Origin: Candidatus Woesearchaeota archaeon
GTDB lineage: Archaea; Nanobdellota; Nanobdellia; Woesearchaeales; WJKL01
Length of the DNA: 10,202 bases
Assembly: GCA_014729145.1 (NCBI GenBank)
Contig: WJKL01000108.1
Location: 1 to 10,202 of the forward strand
Direction of reading: 5' to 3'
Below are positions 1-5,975 of this stretch, in pieces. The position numbers were made by a program, and so were the translations under genes. The notes beneath the pieces were generated by a model, which saw nothing but the letters and a program-made list of their open reading frames with translations, made no database searches and was not told the origin of the DNA. Each line of letters opens with the position of its first letter. The first letter of the stretch is position 1.

Positions 1-1
1 A

Positions 2-349
2 TCTCCATTTACATTAAAACCTGCATTGATATTCACTATTCTTTTTGTTGTTGTATTATTTTTAGTTAAGATTGCAATATCTTATCAGTCAAATGTGGGT
101 ATTTATTTTACCAGCTTTTTGGCTGGATTGATCAAGACAGATCTGGTTACAGTCTCTATTGCAGAACTGAGTAGCCAAGGGATTGCAGAAAAGATTGCTG
201 TAAATTCATTAATAATAGCTGCACTTACGAACATAGGTGTAAAAGGGGTTATTGCTTATATATTTGGATCAAAAAAATTTGCAAAATCATTGAGTATAAT
301 GCTTGCTATATCTATATTGATATCTCTCGCCATTATCTTGATAATTTGA
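2..349 (+). CDS. DUF4010/MgtC-family membrane protein, C-terminal fragment (5' end outside window)
   Basis: The reading frame is open to the left edge, starting with Ser-Pro-Phe-Thr-Leu-Lys-Pro-Ala, so this is the last 115 residues or so of a longer protein; the TTG at 26 is not a real start. The segment has about four hydrophobic stretches: the Leu/Val/Ile-rich run just after the left edge, then the region around GIYFTSFLAGLIKTDLVTVS, then LIIAALTNIGVKG, then the extreme C-terminus. The GLIKTDLVTVSIAEL stretch resembles the 'SGLTDVDAITLS' signature of the DUF4010 domain, which in known proteins follows an MgtC/SapB-like N-terminal domain. Function in that family is poorly defined; membrane location is clear from hydrophobicity. 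It ends 12 bases before the convergent acidic-protein gene. The family call rests on my recognition of the motif, not on a search. Confidence 0.72.
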   Translation, partial: SPFTLKPALIFTILFVVVLFLVKIAISYQSNVGIYFTSFLAGLIKTDLVTVSIAELSSQGIAEKIAVNSLIIAALTNIGVKGVIAYIFGSKKFAKSLSIMLAISILISLAIILII

Positions 350-361
350 ACAAAATAAAAA

Positions 362-664
362 TCAATATTCTATAATAGAAGGTGCATCTTCTTCTTTTTC
401 TTTAGAAGGCTCAAGAATAGGAGTTTTATCATCATTAGAATCATTATCTCCAAACATATTTGCAAATGCATTTCCCTGCTCAGACTCATCTGATGAATCA
501 TCCAGAGAAACATCATCTGGCTCTGAAAGATTTAGGCTGTTTCCAGAATCCTCAAATATATTCCTGCTTTTGGAAGAACTTCTTTCAACTAATGTTGATA
601 ACAAAGAGATTATTTTTCTTATATCTTCACTGCTGTCTTCTTTTGTATCTATAGTTATTTTCAT
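362..664 (-). CDS. Small acidic protein of unknown function, 100 aa
   Basis: I do not recognise a characterised family. The N-terminus (MKITIDTKEDSSEDIRKIIS, then LLSTLV) looks like a short beta-strand plus a helix of about 25 residues; I have the impression that this opening recurs in small DPANN archaeal proteins. From about residue 28 the rest is low-complexity, rich in Ser, Asp and Glu, and probably disordered, with a short FANMFGDN segment near 67-74 that could be a binding motif. No signal peptide, membrane segment or Cys is present. The ATG at 664 has no Shine-Dalgarno but lies about 27 bases from a TATA-like element (687-694), which fits a leaderless mRNA. It is convergent with the DUF4010 gene and 49 bases downstream of tatD. 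The consistent start, promoter spacing and biased composition support a real gene. Confidence 0.7.
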   Translation of the reverse strand: MKITIDTKEDSSEDIRKIISLLSTLVERSSSKSRNIFEDSGNSLNLSEPDDVSLDDSSDESEQGNAFANMFGDNDSNDDKTPILEPSKEKEEDAPSIIEY

Positions 665-686
665 ATCACATATGATTGTATTTTAC

Positions 687-694
687 CTATAAAA
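687..694 (-). promoter_or_regulatory. TATA-like promoter element for the 100-aa acidic protein
   Basis: On the minus strand this reads TTTTATAG, centred about 27 bases upstream of the ATG at 664, the spacing expected when transcription starts at the start codon. A second similar element (TTTATAG, 701-707) lies further up, so the exact box is uncertain. The same stretch has T-runs just after the tatD stop (minus-strand T5 at about 709-713 and T6 at 691-696) and may double as the terminator of the upstream genes. Confidence 0.4.
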
Positions 695-713
695 AATTTA
701 CTATAAATAAAAA

Positions 714-1547
714 CTACAAGAAAATATTTGTATAGTTCATATAGATATTGTTTGCTGCATCCTCTTCAGTAATCCCTTTTATCTCTGCAATCTTTTTTAT
801 CGTTTCCGCGACAAATGCAGGCTCATTTCTTCTGTCACGGAAAGGCGAAAGATAAGGAGCATCTGTCTCGGTAAGCAGCTGACTCAGGTTTGTCATATCT
901 ACTAACATCTGAAAGTGCTGCAGCCTTGTAATCACAGGAGGAACAGAAAAACTCCATCCATTGTCAGCAGCTCTTTTGATCAGGCTTTTCTTTCCGCTAA
1001 AGCAGTGCATCACCACTTTCTTGATTTTAGAAGATTCCAGCATCTCGATAGCATCCAACTCAGCTTTTCTTGAATGGACTATAATTGGCTTTTTTATCTT
1101 CTCTACTGTTTGAATAACTTTCTGGAAAACTCTTTGCTGTTCTTTCTCCTTTCCTTTTACCCATTTGTAATCCAAACCGCATTCTCCAACAGCAATGCAT
1201 TTATCTTTGTTTTTCATGATCCACTCTAATTCATTGTCAACATCAATAGTTTCAGTATCTCTGACAAAACTGCTTCCAGCAGTGCCGTACGTCTCTGACA
1301 AACGAGCACCTAATGATTCATCATTGTCTAGTTCAGCAGCCAGTGCATCGATAGGATAAAGTCCAAAACTTGCCTTGACAATATCATACCTCTCATCAAT
1401 CTTTAATATCATCCTGTTGGTGGTAGAATTCACTCCAGAAGTAATAACTGCCTTGACACCTGCTTCTTTTGCCCTGGAAATAACGTCATCCAAATCATCC
1501 TTAAACCTTGCATGGTCAAGATGGGCATGAACATCAACTAATATCAT
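714..1547 (-). CDS. tatD: TatD-family metal-dependent hydrolase (putative DNase), 277 aa
   Basis: TatD proteins are TIM-barrel amidohydrolase-superfamily enzymes, with 3'-5' exonuclease activity on DNA/RNA shown in some members; they act in the cytoplasm. All expected metal ligands can be seen: His7 and His9 in DVHAHLDH, Glu122 in VGECGLDY, His158 in IIVHSRKA, His181 in MHCFSGK and Asp229 in TETDAPYLSP. The C-terminus has the usual RNEP...VAETIKKIAEIKG segment. Length is near the normal 255-270, with a slightly longer Ser/Thr-rich loop around residues 88-102. I take the ATG at 1547, preceded by GGAGAG, rather than the TTG at 1562, which lies on the ribosome-binding site itself. The gene overlaps the end of the DUF362 gene by 14 bases, so the two are probably co-transcribed and translationally coupled. 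Family assignment is firm; the physiological substrate is not knowable here. Confidence 0.93.
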   Translation of the reverse strand: MILVDVHAHLDHARFKDDLDDVISRAKEAGVKAVITSGVNSTTNRMILKIDERYDIVKASFGLYPIDALAAELDNDESLGARLSETYGTAGSSFVRDTETIDVDNELEWIMKNKDKCIAVGECGLDYKWVKGKEKEQQRVFQKVIQTVEKIKKPIIVHSRKAELDAIEMLESSKIKKVVMHCFSGKKSLIKRAADNGWSFSVPPVITRLQHFQMLVDMTNLSQLLTETDAPYLSPFRDRRNEPAFVAETIKKIAEIKGITEEDAANNIYMNYTNIFL

Positions 1548-2355
1548 ATTTCTTCTCTCCAATGCCTAATCTCTCAGCATAGTCTATCTGAAGGTAAGGG
1601 TCTTTGTTGTGTATCTTATCAAAAATGCCCGGCTTCTGCTCATAAATCATATCAACAGAAGCCTTATCTATTGCAACAATATCTTTTCCCATCAATACTC
1701 CAATATCATCTGCAACCAAAGGCCCTGCATTGTTTGCGCAGTCGCATTCCTTTGAGATATTAATCAAAAAATTAACATAAAAAACCTTGTCTCCTGCAGC
1801 TTTTAAAACTGCTCCTGCACCCTGAGCAAGCAAATCGTCAAACTCCGCTTCCTCAGCCTGATGAATCACAGACTTGCTTTGGGGAGTTACTCCTCCCATC
1901 CCTAGGTTCTTTATCGCTCCTCCAAAACCGCAGCTGCAGTGCCCTTTTACATGACTCACTACAAGCATTCCATCTGCTTCTTCCAATTCCTTGCAGACAT
2001 GCACATTGATATCCTTTGCCTCAACCACTATGCCTTCCTTTCCGATAACAACAGGACACCCTATCTCTTCTTCACTAAATCCATGCTCTTCAGCAACTTT
2101 TTCATATTTTTGCTTGGAATCTCTTGCTCCAGCATACAAAACAACAGAATCAAATAAAAAAGGCTTAACTCCTTCATCAAGCAGCACATCAATTATCTTC
2201 TTTATAATCTTCGGCTTCAGATAATAAGAATTGTGTTTCTCTCCCATATGAAGCTTGACAGCTACTTTGTCTCCTTTTTGCCATATTCCTTTAATCTGCT
2301 CCTTAAGAACATTTGGAACTTTATCCAGGTCTTTTATAAGTTTTATTTGTTGCAT
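1534..2355 (-). CDS. DUF362-domain protein lacking the usual ferredoxin insert, 273 aa
   Basis: The family signature is clear: KGDKVAVKLHMGE (28-39), FLFDSVVLYAGARDS (66-80), SHVKGHCSCGFGGAIKNLGM (134-153), VFYVNFLINI with ECDC (191-206) and the DIGVLMGKDIVAIDKASVD segment (217-235). Many DUF362 proteins carry two CxxCxxCxxxCP clusters inserted between the NLGMG segment and the 'ECDC' segment. Here only about 35 residues, with no Cys, lie between them. Remaining cysteines are 100, 121, 140, 142, 204 and 206; the HCSC and ECDC pairs could still bind a metal or cluster. The biochemical role of the family is not established. The ATG at 2355 has no Shine-Dalgarno; an A/T-rich element over the DUF1893 stop codon (about 2374-2386 on the minus strand) is spaced for a leaderless start. 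It overlaps tatD by 14 bases at its 3' end. Confidence 0.88.
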   Translation of the reverse strand: MQQIKLIKDLDKVPNVLKEQIKGIWQKGDKVAVKLHMGEKHNSYYLKPKIIKKIIDVLLDEGVKPFLFDSVVLYAGARDSKQKYEKVAEEHGFSEEEIGCPVVIGKEGIVVEAKDINVHVCKELEEADGMLVVSHVKGHCSCGFGGAIKNLGMGGVTPQSKSVIHQAEEAEFDDLLAQGAGAVLKAAGDKVFYVNFLINISKECDCANNAGPLVADDIGVLMGKDIVAIDKASVDMIYEQKPGIFDKIHNKDPYLQIDYAERLGIGEKKYDIS

Positions 2356-2373
2356 ATTCTATAGATAAACTCA

Positions 2374-2736
2374 TTATTTATTAAGTTTTTCAAATAACTC
2401 TTTGCTATCTATCTTTTCAGCTAATCTCTCCATAGGACATATTTCTGTCATATCATCATTCATTACATTATCTACAATCTTTTGTGCCCTTATATTGCCA
2501 CCCAAATAATTTACAGCAGCTTTGCTTGCGATCTTTGCATATACTTTTTTTACTTTTGCGAAAGCAAATAATTTAGCAGCAGCTAATCCAACCACTTTAT
2601 CTAAAACAATAGAACCCCTAATATCCTGCTTATTTATGCACATGATTATGGGCCTCAATCTATCTTTATCAGATTCAAAGATGATATTTCCATCTTTAAT
2701 TACAACTAGTGACCTGTCTCTTAATTTATCTAACAT
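2374..2736 (-). CDS. DUF1893-domain protein (cytidine-deaminase-like fold), 120 aa
   Basis: The sequence follows the DUF1893 pattern: SLVVIKDGNIIFES at the N-terminus (9-22), RGSIVLDKVVGLAAAKLFAF (40-59), KKVYAKIASKAAVNYL (63-78) and the C-terminal ICPMERLAEKI (99-109) with the conserved Cys-Pro-Met-Glu at 100-103. As I recall, structures of this family (for example the Thermotoga TM1506 protein) have a cytidine-deaminase-like fold, but the zinc HxE/PCxxC signature of true deaminases is not seen, so no enzymatic activity can be assigned. Length is normal. The ATG at 2736 is preferred over an adjacent TTG at 2739. The start overlaps the last 11 bases of the S-component-like membrane gene, which argues for translational coupling and a shared job. 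Confidence 0.85.
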   Translation of the reverse strand: MLDKLRDRSLVVIKDGNIIFESDKDRLRPIIMCINKQDIRGSIVLDKVVGLAAAKLFAFAKVKKVYAKIASKAAVNYLGGNIRAQKIVDNVMNDDMTEICPMERLAEKIDSKELFEKLNK

Positions 2737-3217
2737 CAAAAAATAACCTTTTGATTCTTCTAGCAGTCAATTTAACAGCAGCTCCACAGATAAGATTGCT
2801 GACCAATAATGCTATAACAATCATATTAACATGTTTGATAGACATACCAGCAAGATAAACATCAGTAAGCCAAAGCCAAGGAAGCTGTACTGTATAAGCA
2901 AGCATAACAGAAGGCATTATTCCTATTTTTTTCATAAACAGTCCAGCAAATCCTCCAAGAATAACATTTCCTATTGCAATATAAGGATTACCTAAAGCAA
3001 CTGCAGTATACAAAGAACCAACCCCTCCAGAAAGTACACCTCCAACAGGGCCAAAAATAAATGCAGCTAAAAATATCAGGTATTGAAAAAAATGAATCCT
3101 TAATCCAAACAAACTAAAATGAAATATTGCCAAAATATTTGGAAATATCAATAAAGAAGTCAGCAAAAATATCTTCTTAAGATCAAATTCCATTCCAAAT
3201 ATATTTTTATATTTCAT
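2726..3217 (-). CDS. ECF transporter S-component-like membrane protein, 163 aa
   Basis: A compact, very hydrophobic protein with five or six membrane segments (about 14-34, 40-57, 58-75, 78-96, 100-120 and 128-148). The RIHFFQYLIFLAAFIFGP stretch, followed by GGVLSGGVGSLYTAVALGNP and then the IGNVILGGFAGLFMKKIG segment, resembles substrate-binding S components of energy-coupling-factor vitamin transporters, where a Gly-rich segment follows a 'FGP.aG' motif. Size also fits (S components are usually 160-220 residues). No EcfA/EcfT genes are in the window, so if the call is right it would share an energising module encoded elsewhere or act alone. The substrate is unknown. The start has no Shine-Dalgarno but is spaced for leaderless transcription from a TATA element over the preceding stop codon. 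Its 3' end overlaps the DUF1893 gene, suggesting a two-protein unit. Confidence 0.68.
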   Translation of the reverse strand: MKYKNIFGMEFDLKKIFLLTSLLIFPNILAIFHFSLFGLRIHFFQYLIFLAAFIFGPVGGVLSGGVGSLYTAVALGNPYIAIGNVILGGFAGLFMKKIGIMPSVMLAYTVQLPWLWLTDVYLAGMSIKHVNMIVIALLVSNLICGAAVKLTARRIKRLFFDVR

Positions 3218-3240
3218 ATCAAATCAGATAAAAGCATCAC

Positions 3241-3250
3241 ATATATAAAT
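3241..3250 (-). promoter_or_regulatory. TATA box (with purine-rich BRE) for the S-component-like gene
   Basis: On the minus strand the element reads ATTTATATAT, preceded by purine-rich AAAGAAATAA (3251-3260) in the BRE position. Its centre is about 29 bases upstream of the ATG at 3217, which fits a transcript starting at or within a few bases of the start codon. The purine-rich block covers the stop codon of the upstream iron-sulfur gene (3251-3253). Confidence 0.6.
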
Positions 3251-4588
3251 TTATTTCTTTGCCTTTTTCAATTCAGGATGAGAATAATCATAATTTCTCT
3301 TTCCTTCCTTGAAGAATTTCTCAAATGGTTTATAATGATCAGATCTCATCATAGCATTCATGAATCTAGATCTTATCTGTTTTATTGCCAATAATTTTCT
3401 CGCAGGCTTCAATTTCATAATTGTGCCGATGAATCTCCTCAAAATAGAATGATTAAATAGATTAAGATTATCAAAGATATAATTCTGTACTTTTCCAGAA
3501 TCAATAGCTTCAAGCAATATTCTCTCGAAAGTGTCTTTAGGAACAAACTTTCTTTTAGATTTCTTTTCCATCATCCTGCTTTTTGTTGGACAAAAATTAA
3601 CGCAAACTCCGCAGCCGATGCATCTGTGAGGGTTTACTCTTGCATATTTCTTTCCTTTCTTGCTTTTAATCATTTCAATCGCATCAACAGGACATTTTTG
3701 AGCACACACCCCGCAACCTACACACTTTTTATCACTGTGCTTAGAAAGATAATTGCTTCCAGTATCTGCTTTCCATCCAAATCTTTTGTAAGCAAGAAGA
3801 GCTTCGCAGCAGCATCCGCAGCAATTGCAGATAAAATTCACATCATCTTGCACATTGTCTCCAAATTGTACAAGACCTAATTTTACACATCTATCCAGAA
3901 TCTGTTTAGCTTTCTTCTTGCTTATCTTTTTTGCAATCCCATGTCTTGCTAAGCTTTCAGCTGATTTGTTAAAAGTTAAACAGACATCCTGAGGCATATC
4001 ACAAGCCTTTCCAAAATGCTCCATCTTATGTCTGCAGTAACATGTCCCAACAGTTATGCAGCTTGCTGTTTCAATAACTTTTGTTGCTTTTTCATAATCT
4101 AGAACTTCTGATTTATATTTTGGTAGGACAGTATTTTCTTGCACAAATATTCTGCCAAGATTAGGGTCTTGCAAAAATAGTTTTCTTGTAAAATCATCTT
4201 CAACATTCAAATATTGATAAAATAATTCAGACAAAACCTTCCTGTCAAACTTTCCGTCAGTCCTCATCAAAGAAAACTCAAAGAAGCCAGCCATAGTTGG
4301 AATCAAGAAATAAACTGCTTTCTTGCCTTTTCTTACATCTAATAATATTCCCTTATCAGCCAGCCCATCTAAAATCTTTGCAGATTCTTTTTGAGATTTT
4401 TTCCATATTTCAGCAGCTTGTTTAATCGTAAAAAAATTCAAAGGCAATTTAGAAGCTAATCTTGCCTCTTTTTCTGTAAAAAGAATCTTAAGGATCTTAA
4501 ATAAAGTTTCAGAATAAGGAGCTCCTTGTGCAGCTTTGTCAAGCCTCTTTTGCAAACTGTAATAGCTCTTTGAAGTCATATGTGCCAT
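3251..4588 (-). CDS. Winged-helix plus cysteine-rich, dicluster ferredoxin-domain iron-sulfur protein, 445 aa
   Basis: Three regions can be seen. Residues about 26-108 look like a winged helix-turn-helix (FTIKQAAEIWKKSQKESAKI then LDGLADKGILLDVRKGKKAVYFL). Residues 177-261 form a cysteine-rich middle with Cys177, Cys183, Cys185 (GTCYCRHK), Cys196, Cys203 and a dense CNCCGCCC run at 254-261. Residues 289-333 are a classical two-cluster ferredoxin domain, with C289xxC292xxC295xxxC299P and C323xxC326xxC329xxxC333P. The C-terminal 110 residues are basic and helical. No signal peptide is present, so it is cytoplasmic. Similar proteins with CYCRH and a CNCC-type block occur, as I recall, in anaerobic bacteria and archaea annotated only as 4Fe-4S proteins. 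An electron-transfer or redox-sensing regulatory role is an inference. The start at 4588 (alternatively 4579) is leaderless-like from a TATA box at 4611-4620. Confidence 0.85.
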   Translation of the reverse strand: MAHMTSKSYYSLQKRLDKAAQGAPYSETLFKILKILFTEKEARLASKLPLNFFTIKQAAEIWKKSQKESAKILDGLADKGILLDVRKGKKAVYFLIPTMAGFFEFSLMRTDGKFDRKVLSELFYQYLNVEDDFTRKLFLQDPNLGRIFVQENTVLPKYKSEVLDYEKATKVIETASCITVGTCYCRHKMEHFGKACDMPQDVCLTFNKSAESLARHGIAKKISKKKAKQILDRCVKLGLVQFGDNVQDDVNFICNCCGCCCEALLAYKRFGWKADTGSNYLSKHSDKKCVGCGVCAQKCPVDAIEMIKSKKGKKYARVNPHRCIGCGVCVNFCPTKSRMMEKKSKRKFVPKDTFERILLEAIDSGKVQNYIFDNLNLFNHSILRRFIGTIMKLKPARKLLAIKQIRSRFMNAMMRSDHYKPFEKFFKEGKRNYDYSHPELKKAKK

Positions 4589-4610
4589 TTAAAGAAAAAG
4601 CATATTGAAT

Positions 4611-4620
4611 GTATTTAAAT
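4611..4620 (-). promoter_or_regulatory. TATA box and BRE for the iron-sulfur protein gene
   Basis: The minus strand reads ATTTAAATAC, a close match to the archaeal TATA consensus, preceded by purine-rich GCAGAAAT (4621-4628) in the BRE position. The centre is about 28 bases upstream of the ATG at 4588, pointing to a leaderless mRNA. The box covers the stop codon of the agmatinase gene (4615-4617), so this gene can be expressed independently of the upstream polyamine/hypusine operon. Confidence 0.65.
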
Positions 4621-5445
4621 ATTTCTGCTTTGTAAGCTCATCATCTTATAAGCCAACTTTGCCAAAGAAAAAGCCTCTGCTCTAAAATTTTCCTGCGGAG
4701 CAAACTCAACAATATCAGCTCCAACAACTTTTTTCATCTCAAATATAACCTGCAGTATCCCGATAACATGATCCCAGCTAAATCCTCCTGGCTCGGGTGT
4801 TCCTGTATTCCTTATAAAAGCAGGGTCAAATACATCAGCATCAATTGAAATATATACATTTCCCTGTAATTTCTTTAATTCTTTTCTTAATGTCTTTTCA
4901 TCAAATTCATAAGCTTTTATCACATTTACATCATCATATTCTTCGATAAGTTTTTTTTCTTCTAAATCCATGCTTCTAACTCCAATGCTTAAGATCTCAT
5001 GATTGGGATGAATCCTTTTTCCGACACATCTGTGATTCAGCTGAGAATTATTCCAGGAATCAAAAAAATCAGAATGTGCATCTAAAATAACAACAGAAAA
5101 ATCTTCTCTTTTTTGCTCCAAAGCTTTTACACAGCCGATTGTAACAGAATGATCCCCTCCCAAACTTACCACAAACTCATTTCTTGGAAAATACTGCTGG
5201 ATCTTTGTAATCATCTCCTCTTCTTCATCAGCCTTAACACCAGTAGCCAGTCTTATCCCATTTTCAAAAGCCTCAACATCAAACTGTTCATCATAATACT
5301 CAAGATGCATAGATGCTTTGATTATCTCTTCAGCACCTCTTGAAGCTCCTCTTCCATAAGTTACATTTCCTTCAAAACTTATTGGAAATACTGCAAAATA
5401 AGAATCTTCTTTTGAATATTCTTCAGGTAGATTCATCCATTTCAT
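4615..5445 (-). CDS. speB: Agmatinase-family ureohydrolase (agmatinase or aminopropylagmatinase), 276 aa
   Basis: The enzyme belongs to the arginase/agmatinase family of two-manganese ureohydrolases that release urea from guanidino compounds. The metal ligands are complete: His99 in SLGGDHS, Asp122/His124/Asp126 in DAHSDFFD, and Asp202/Asp204 in SIDADVFDP. His138 (NHRCV), the NTGTPEPGG loop (214-221) and Glu248 are also in place. The N-terminal FEGNVTYGRGASRGAEEI is typical of agmatinases rather than arginases, and length is normal. Substrate could be agmatine (giving putrescine), N1-aminopropylagmatine (giving spermidine, as in Thermococcus), or a guanidino intermediate of hypusine synthesis; the sequence alone does not decide. 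The ATG overlaps the stop of the membrane gene in an ATGA, with GGGAG upstream. Being the last gene of the SpeD-DHS operon supports a role in polyamine or hypusine metabolism. Confidence 0.93.
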   Translation of the reverse strand: MKWMNLPEEYSKEDSYFAVFPISFEGNVTYGRGASRGAEEIIKASMHLEYYDEQFDVEAFENGIRLATGVKADEEEEMITKIQQYFPRNEFVVSLGGDHSVTIGCVKALEQKREDFSVVILDAHSDFFDSWNNSQLNHRCVGKRIHPNHEILSIGVRSMDLEEKKLIEEYDDVNVIKAYEFDEKTLRKELKKLQGNVYISIDADVFDPAFIRNTGTPEPGGFSWDHVIGILQVIFEMKKVVGADIVEFAPQENFRAEAFSLAKLAYKMMSLQSRNI

Positions 5446-5975
5446 TTTTCCAATCTCCCAATTAATATGTAACCTAAATCAAAACTTAATAATCCAAACC
5501 ACATCATCCATATTCCTGTAAAAGCAGCAATTATAAATGTTGTTATTTCCAGCAAAGGCCTTACTGAAACAATCTTGGATAATATCTTATTCTTAATCTT
5601 ACCTTTATCAAACATATCATTAATGTATTCCTCCCCTATATTAACTAAAACAAACAACCCCAATAAATACAGATTATTTAATTGAAATCCAATAAATATT
5701 AAAAATAAAGATAAAAATACAGCTATCCCAGCATAATGAGATAAAGCATCAATTCTTCCATAAACCAACATTCCTATAACAGTTCCAACCCATAAAGGAG
5801 CCATGAAAGGATAGAGATAAACAACCAAAAACAATAACAACCCATATAAAAATCCCAAACATATCTTTAACCATCTTTGCTTTTTCTTTTTAAGGTCTTC
5901 AATATCATCAGTATATTTTACAATAATACCTGTTGTAAATGCTAACAAGATTAGAATTATTACATTATTGATCAT
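5442..5975 (-). CDS. Polytopic membrane protein of unknown function in the hypusine/polyamine operon, 177 aa
   Basis: I do not recognise the family. Membrane segments are visible at about 3-20, 36-54, 57-73, 82-98, 100-113 and 142-172 (one or two). Between them are acidic patches: YTDDIEDLKKKK (21-32), GRIDALSHY (73-81) and NIGEEYINDMFDKGK (112-126). These acidic residues next to membrane segments could bind cations or polyamines, or be catalytic, but that is speculation. The loop pattern (basic after the first segment and at 125-138) gives no clear topology. Both ends overlap neighbours by four bases (ATGA at 5972-5975 and 5442-5445), and AGAGGT lies just upstream of the ATG, so it is translated with the SpeD-DHS fusion and the ureohydrolase. 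Its place between two metabolically linked enzymes is the best clue: transport or membrane anchoring for that pathway is possible. Confidence 0.85.
   Translation of the reverse strand: MINNVIILILLAFTTGIIVKYTDDIEDLKKKKQRWLKICLGFLYGLLLFLVVYLYPFMAPLWVGTVIGMLVYGRIDALSHYAGIAVFLSLFLIFIGFQLNNLYLLGLFVLVNIGEEYINDMFDKGKIKNKILSKIVSVRPLLEITTFIIAAFTGIWMMWFGLLSFDLGYILIGRLEK

Noticed and set aside
460..654. Plus-strand frame of 64 codons opposite the acidic protein gene
   Set aside because: It is the antisense shadow of 362-664, with no promoter or ribosome-binding site and no recognisable protein features.
1939..2224. Two plus-strand frames inside the DUF362 gene
   Set aside because: They are antisense to well-conserved DUF362 motifs and look like shadow translations.
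3626..3880. Plus-strand frame opposite the ferredoxin region
   Set aside because: The opposite strand encodes the CxxCxxCxxxCP clusters; this frame is a by-product of their codons.
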